A program made the translations under genes and the position numbers. Positions 63,320 through 64,000 of a stretch of 64,000 bases of DNA are shown one piece after another. The notes under the pieces were generated by a model, which saw nothing but the letters and a program-made list of their open reading frames with translations, searched no databases and was not told the origin of the DNA. Every line of letters begins with the position of its first letter. Position 1 is the stretch's first letter. Source of the stretch: an uncultured Bacteroidales bacterium (GTDB lineage: Bacteria > Bacteroidota > Bacteroidia > Bacteroidales > Muribaculaceae); NCBI GenBank assembly GCA_902800715.1, contig CADCFN010000001.1, forward strand, positions 124,001 through 188,000. Direction: 5' to 3'.

Positions 63320-64000
63320 ATGGAAACGAACGAATTCAACTTCAAAGGCGTAACAGTAAACGGATTCTTGATGCTGTTTGTAGTCATTCTGTTACCGATA
63401 CTCGCCATCTGGGGGATTTACCAGAGCATTCTCCTGTTTGATATGCCTAATGCTGGCGCTTTGCCCACTGTACTGCTCATCGTGAGCATCCTGCTCCTCA
63501 TCGGCACCTTAATTATATTAGGCGGTTTCCTGATGCTTGAGCCCAACACCGCCAGGGTGACTACCTGGTTCGGCAAATACAGCGGCACATTCACCCGCAC
63601 GGGCTTCTACTGGATCAACCCCTTCTACGGCACCAAGAAAGTCTCGCTGCGTGCCCGCAACCTGGACGCCTATCAAGGTCAACGACAAGGTGGGCAACCC
63701 CGTGATGATTGGTCTGGTACTAGTGTGGAGACTGAAAGACACCTACAAGGCCCTGTTTGAGGTAGACTCACAGACGATGGCTTCGACCGACGGCACCTTG
63801 AGCGGCAACGCCAAGGGCCTGATGCGCGCCCTTGAGGACTTCGTGAGCGTGCAGAGCTACGCTGCCTTGAGACAGGTAGCCGGACTGTATGCCTACGACG
63901 ACAATGACGAGAACACAAAAGAACTGACACTGCGCTCGGGTGGCGAAGAAATCAACGAGCAGCTCGAGGAGAGACTCAACGAGCGCCTGTCTCTGGCAGG
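63320..64000 (+). pseudogene. SPFH/band-7 membrane protein, frameshifted and cut by the right edge
   Basis: The ATG at 63320 starts METNEFNFKGVTVNGFLMLFVVILL; two membrane helices and the start of an SPFH domain follow (LEPNTARVTTWFGKYSGTFTRTGFYWINPFYGTKKVSLRARNLDA). At about 63668-63673 the frame breaks, and the domain resumes in another frame as PIKVNDKVGNPVMIGLVLVWRLKDTYKALFEVDSQ, and runs on to the end of the window. The join lacks a few bases relative to the expected order, as though two or five were lost. SPFH proteins form membrane scaffolds. Whether the gene is dead or the break is a read error is open. Confidence 0.8.

Noticed and set aside
1-64000. CRISPR array
   Set aside because: No regularly spaced short direct repeats with unique spacers were seen; repeats found are the two REP-like elements, the tRNA copies and protein repeats.

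Overview
The window comes from a member of the Bacteroidales, probably a gut lineage of the Muribaculaceae/Prevotellaceae type. The evidence is: Bacteroidetes-type promoters (TAnnTTTG at -7, sometimes with TTG/TTTG about 19-20 bases upstream), type IX secretion PorU-type peptidases, a type IX C-terminal sorting region, C10 and dockerin proteins, a Rex regulator, SufE, short adenylate kinase, and tRNA genes without encoded CCA. There is no CRISPR array, rRNA or recognisable replication origin.

Left part (1-18800), mostly minus strand. It opens with a RecB/AddA-like helicase-nuclease running off the left edge, a SUI1/YciH factor and, on the plus strand, a short 2[4Fe-4S] ferredoxin. Then come two C25 (PorU/gingipain-like) peptidases that flank rex and an FAH-family hydrolase, a phosphopantetheinyl transferase, and a drug-exporter-like cluster: TolC, a secreted protein of unknown function, HlyD and two ABC-2 permeases, with no ATPase gene. 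A DUF3108 protein follows.

Middle (18800-40000): a secretome region. A small cohesin-like secreted protein is followed by a CotH-like protein with a C-terminal dockerin, a two-gene orphan unit, a C10 cysteine peptidase with a dockerin, a 1565-residue repeat-built surface protein with a type IX tail, and a second dockerin C10 peptidase broken by a frameshift between its catalytic Cys and His. A PIG-L deacetylase and a two-gene operon (large TPR protein plus outer-membrane barrel) follow.

Right-middle (40000-53900), mostly plus strand housekeeping: a PpiD/SurA-like chaperone, SufE, two tandem POT peptide transporters, a REP-associated tyrosine transposase fused to a DprA-like domain and bracketed by near-identical 92-base palindromic repeats, hpt, adk, a YihY protein, tRNA-Leu, the NAD(P)HX repair enzyme, and another CotH-dockerin protein.

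Island (53893-61646): a 7.75-kb AT-richer block lies between the 3' end of an intact tRNA-Lys gene and an exact 26-base copy of that 3' end. This is the classic footprint of tRNA-targeted integration. It holds a decayed IS5-type transposase, a group II intron domain V/VI relic in the leader of an exopolysaccharide operon, two GT4 glycosyltransferases, a 44-residue membrane peptide overlapping a PL9-like beta-helix gene, a serine-acetyltransferase-like enzyme, a UDP-glucuronate 4-epimerase-like enzyme and a decayed tail. No integrase is left. The window ends with pepT and a frameshifted SPFH/band-7 gene cut by the right edge.

Boundaries, motifs and repeats were read from the sequence. Family names rest on recognised motifs and were not tested by database search.
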